Positions 41,972 to 43,247 of a DNA stretch of 43,247 nt are shown here, piece after piece; the first letter of the stretch is position 1, and every line of letters starts with the position of its first letter. The notes beneath the pieces are model-generated. The model did no database searches. It was not told where the DNA came from and was given only the letters and a program-made list of their open reading frames with translations. The translations under genes were made by a program, and so were the position numbers. Source of the stretch: Podila epigama. Lineage: Eukaryota > Mortierellomycota > Mortierellomycetes > Mortierellales > Mortierellaceae. Where the stretch lies: assembly GCA_015679605.1 (NCBI GenBank), contig JAAAVE010000007.1:1-43247 (forward strand). The letters run 5' to 3'.

Positions 41972-42325
41972 CCCTTGTAAATGTGTTGAATTGCAATGCA
42001 AGAATGAAAGAATGAAAGAAAGAATGTGAATGAAAGGTGGAAAAGGGGAGGCAACGTGTTCGAAGAAGAAGAGGGGAGTGATGAAGATCTCTCGAACTCA
42101 AAAACAAAAAGGCGCCGTGAACCCTTTGTGCATATATGCATTGTAATCACGTGCTGCATATTGAGTATGAAACGCGCTGCAAAAAAAGACCTTAACATGG
42201 GTAAGTTCCCACAATCCTCCGTTTTGTCCATTCACACCTTCTTCACACCCCATTTGCTCCATTGTCGCGCACTATCGCTCCTTCTTTTCTCGTTTCTATC
42301 TCTCTTTGACCAAGTACATTTGGTC
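41972..42325. promoter_or_regulatory. Divergent promoter region YIF1/cardiolipin synthase
   Basis: 354 bp separate the two start codons, which are read outward in opposite directions. AATGAAAG-type repeats lie near 42003-42035 on the YIF1 side. I recognise no specific factor site and no third gene. The frame 42026-42469 mostly overlaps the neighbour's exon 1. Confidence 0.5.
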
Positions 42326-43247
42326 ATGTCTTTTCGATCTTCATGGTGTTTGGTGCAGCGACTTGCAGTGCCATCCACTCCTTCCCGGATCAGGATCAAG
42401 TCACCTTTGCCATTGTCTGCATTCAAGAATAAGCCTTCGTTATTCCCACTCTGCACCCACCAAAGGTAATAAGGCCAAAGTTGGATATGACCGGACCTAT
42501 TAAAATCAATAACAGGGATAGTTTCATTTTTTGGGTTTGACACCTTGGTGTTGACCTTGCTCTCTAACTATAACCTGTAGATCCAATTTTCATGTCCAAC
42601 AGCGATTAGCTCTTACGGTTGATAGAACTTTGGCCAGGTACGGAAAGATGATATAGTCTACAAGGATGCAAGGGATATCCGTCAATTGAACCTTCTGGAT
42701 CTCGCATAACCCACTCTTTTTTCGTCAGAAGTCATTGACATCGCACGCGAAATTCTCGTTTCTTAGAAACCCATGGTCAAGCAAAAAAAGTTTGATCAGC
42801 TTACAGAGTTGCTACTTCTCCACCAACAAATCAGACAACGACACTTCCAAGGAGCCAGAAACGAAGAATACAAGTCAACTAAACGAGGATAAACTTTCCA
42901 AGAAGGTATATGGTATCTCCTACATGACGAATGCCTCACCAAAGCATTGTTACGGACAGACAAAAAAAATCGTACATGTGGCGAATGGTCGGGTTCAACT
43001 TTTATCCAGAAAAAATTGGAATCGCCATTTCTTACCTTTTCTTTTTTTTCTTTTTGCTTCCTCAAAATAGAACATCATTCATGAAAACATTTACACAATC
43101 CCAAACTTTCTCACACTCACGCGATTGGTAGCAGCACCAGTAATCGGATACTGGGTTCTTCAGGGCAATTACACAGATGCAAGCATACTTTTTGGTGTTG
43201 CCTGTGTCACGGATGGCGTAAGGATGACTGTCTATCATTTTGAATCT
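42326..43247 (+). CDS. CRD1: Cardiolipin synthase, mitochondrial (5' part, cut by window end)
   Basis: Three exons are visible: 42326-42465, 42800-42905 and 43071-43217. The last is followed by a GTAAGG donor at 43218, and the gene continues beyond the window. The 131 residues begin with a typical mitochondrial presequence (MSFRSSWCLVQRLAVPSTPS, rich in Arg and Ser without acidic residues), then a hydrophilic linker with YFSTNKSDN. The third exon reads ENIYTIPNFLTLTRLVAAPV and ends with VACVTDG, the start of the CDP-alcohol phosphotransferase motif DGxxAR. ENIYTIPNxLTxxR is characteristic of eukaryotic cardiolipin synthases, which join CDP-diacylglycerol and phosphatidylglycerol at the inner mitochondrial membrane. 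The catalytic Asp cluster lies in the missing part. Intron 1 (334 bp) could hide another small exon. Confidence 0.85.

Overview
The window is eukaryotic nuclear DNA and most likely comes from an early-diverging filamentous fungus of the Mucoromycota. A Mortierella-like lineage is my best guess, not a proof. Genes are split by short GT-AG introns (donors such as GTATGT and GTAAGT). Intergenic DNA is full of poly-A/T runs and microsatellites. The gene set is fungal (Ecl1-type zinc protein, COA3, membrane-anchored GH5 exo-beta-1,3-glucanase, Cmr2/DIP2-type protein), with BORCS6-like and METTL24-like genes that suggest a non-Dikarya fungus. I rebuilt every gene model by hand from the sequence. In all the host genes the spliced exons join in one frame.

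Layout: 1-2066 has no recognisable gene. 2067-2645 (-) encodes an Ecl1-like small zinc protein. 2646-6630 is gene-poor. 6631-10626 (+) is a Crypton-type tyrosine-recombinase transposon gene whose four exons stay in one frame but carry two internal stop codons. 10627-14320 is gene-poor and repeat-rich. 14321-21362 (+) is a ten-exon gene for a 1917-residue DIP2/Cmr2-like protein with two adenylate-forming domains. 22675-24604 (+) is a METTL24-like membrane methyltransferase. 24961-27132 (-) is a GH5 exo-beta-1,3-glucanase.

Next comes a compact cluster: BORCS6-like (27672-27971, -), COA3 (28160-28535, +) sharing a 188-bp divergent promoter, and CTP synthase (28875-30773, -). A decayed pogo/Tc5-like DNA transposon (about 31191-33751) with palindromic termini lies between CTP synthase and two tandem paralogous DHA2-type MFS transporters (33840-35716 and 36657-38704, both -). 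A degenerate tandem repeat (about 39300-39800) follows. The window ends with YIF1 (39923-41971, -, seven exons) divergent from the 5' part of a cardiolipin synthase gene (42326 to beyond 43247, +).

The host genes are mostly housekeeping. They cover lipid and membrane biology (DIP2, CTP synthase, cardiolipin synthase, YIF1), mitochondrial respiration (COA3, cardiolipin synthase), the cell wall (GH5) and export (MFS pair). They do not form a biosynthetic cluster. The least ordinary material is the pair of degenerate transposons, the hexamer-type repeats that invade coding exons, and the little-studied DIP2, METTL24 and BORCS6 homologues. I found no tRNA, rRNA, CRISPR array or clearly new multi-gene system.
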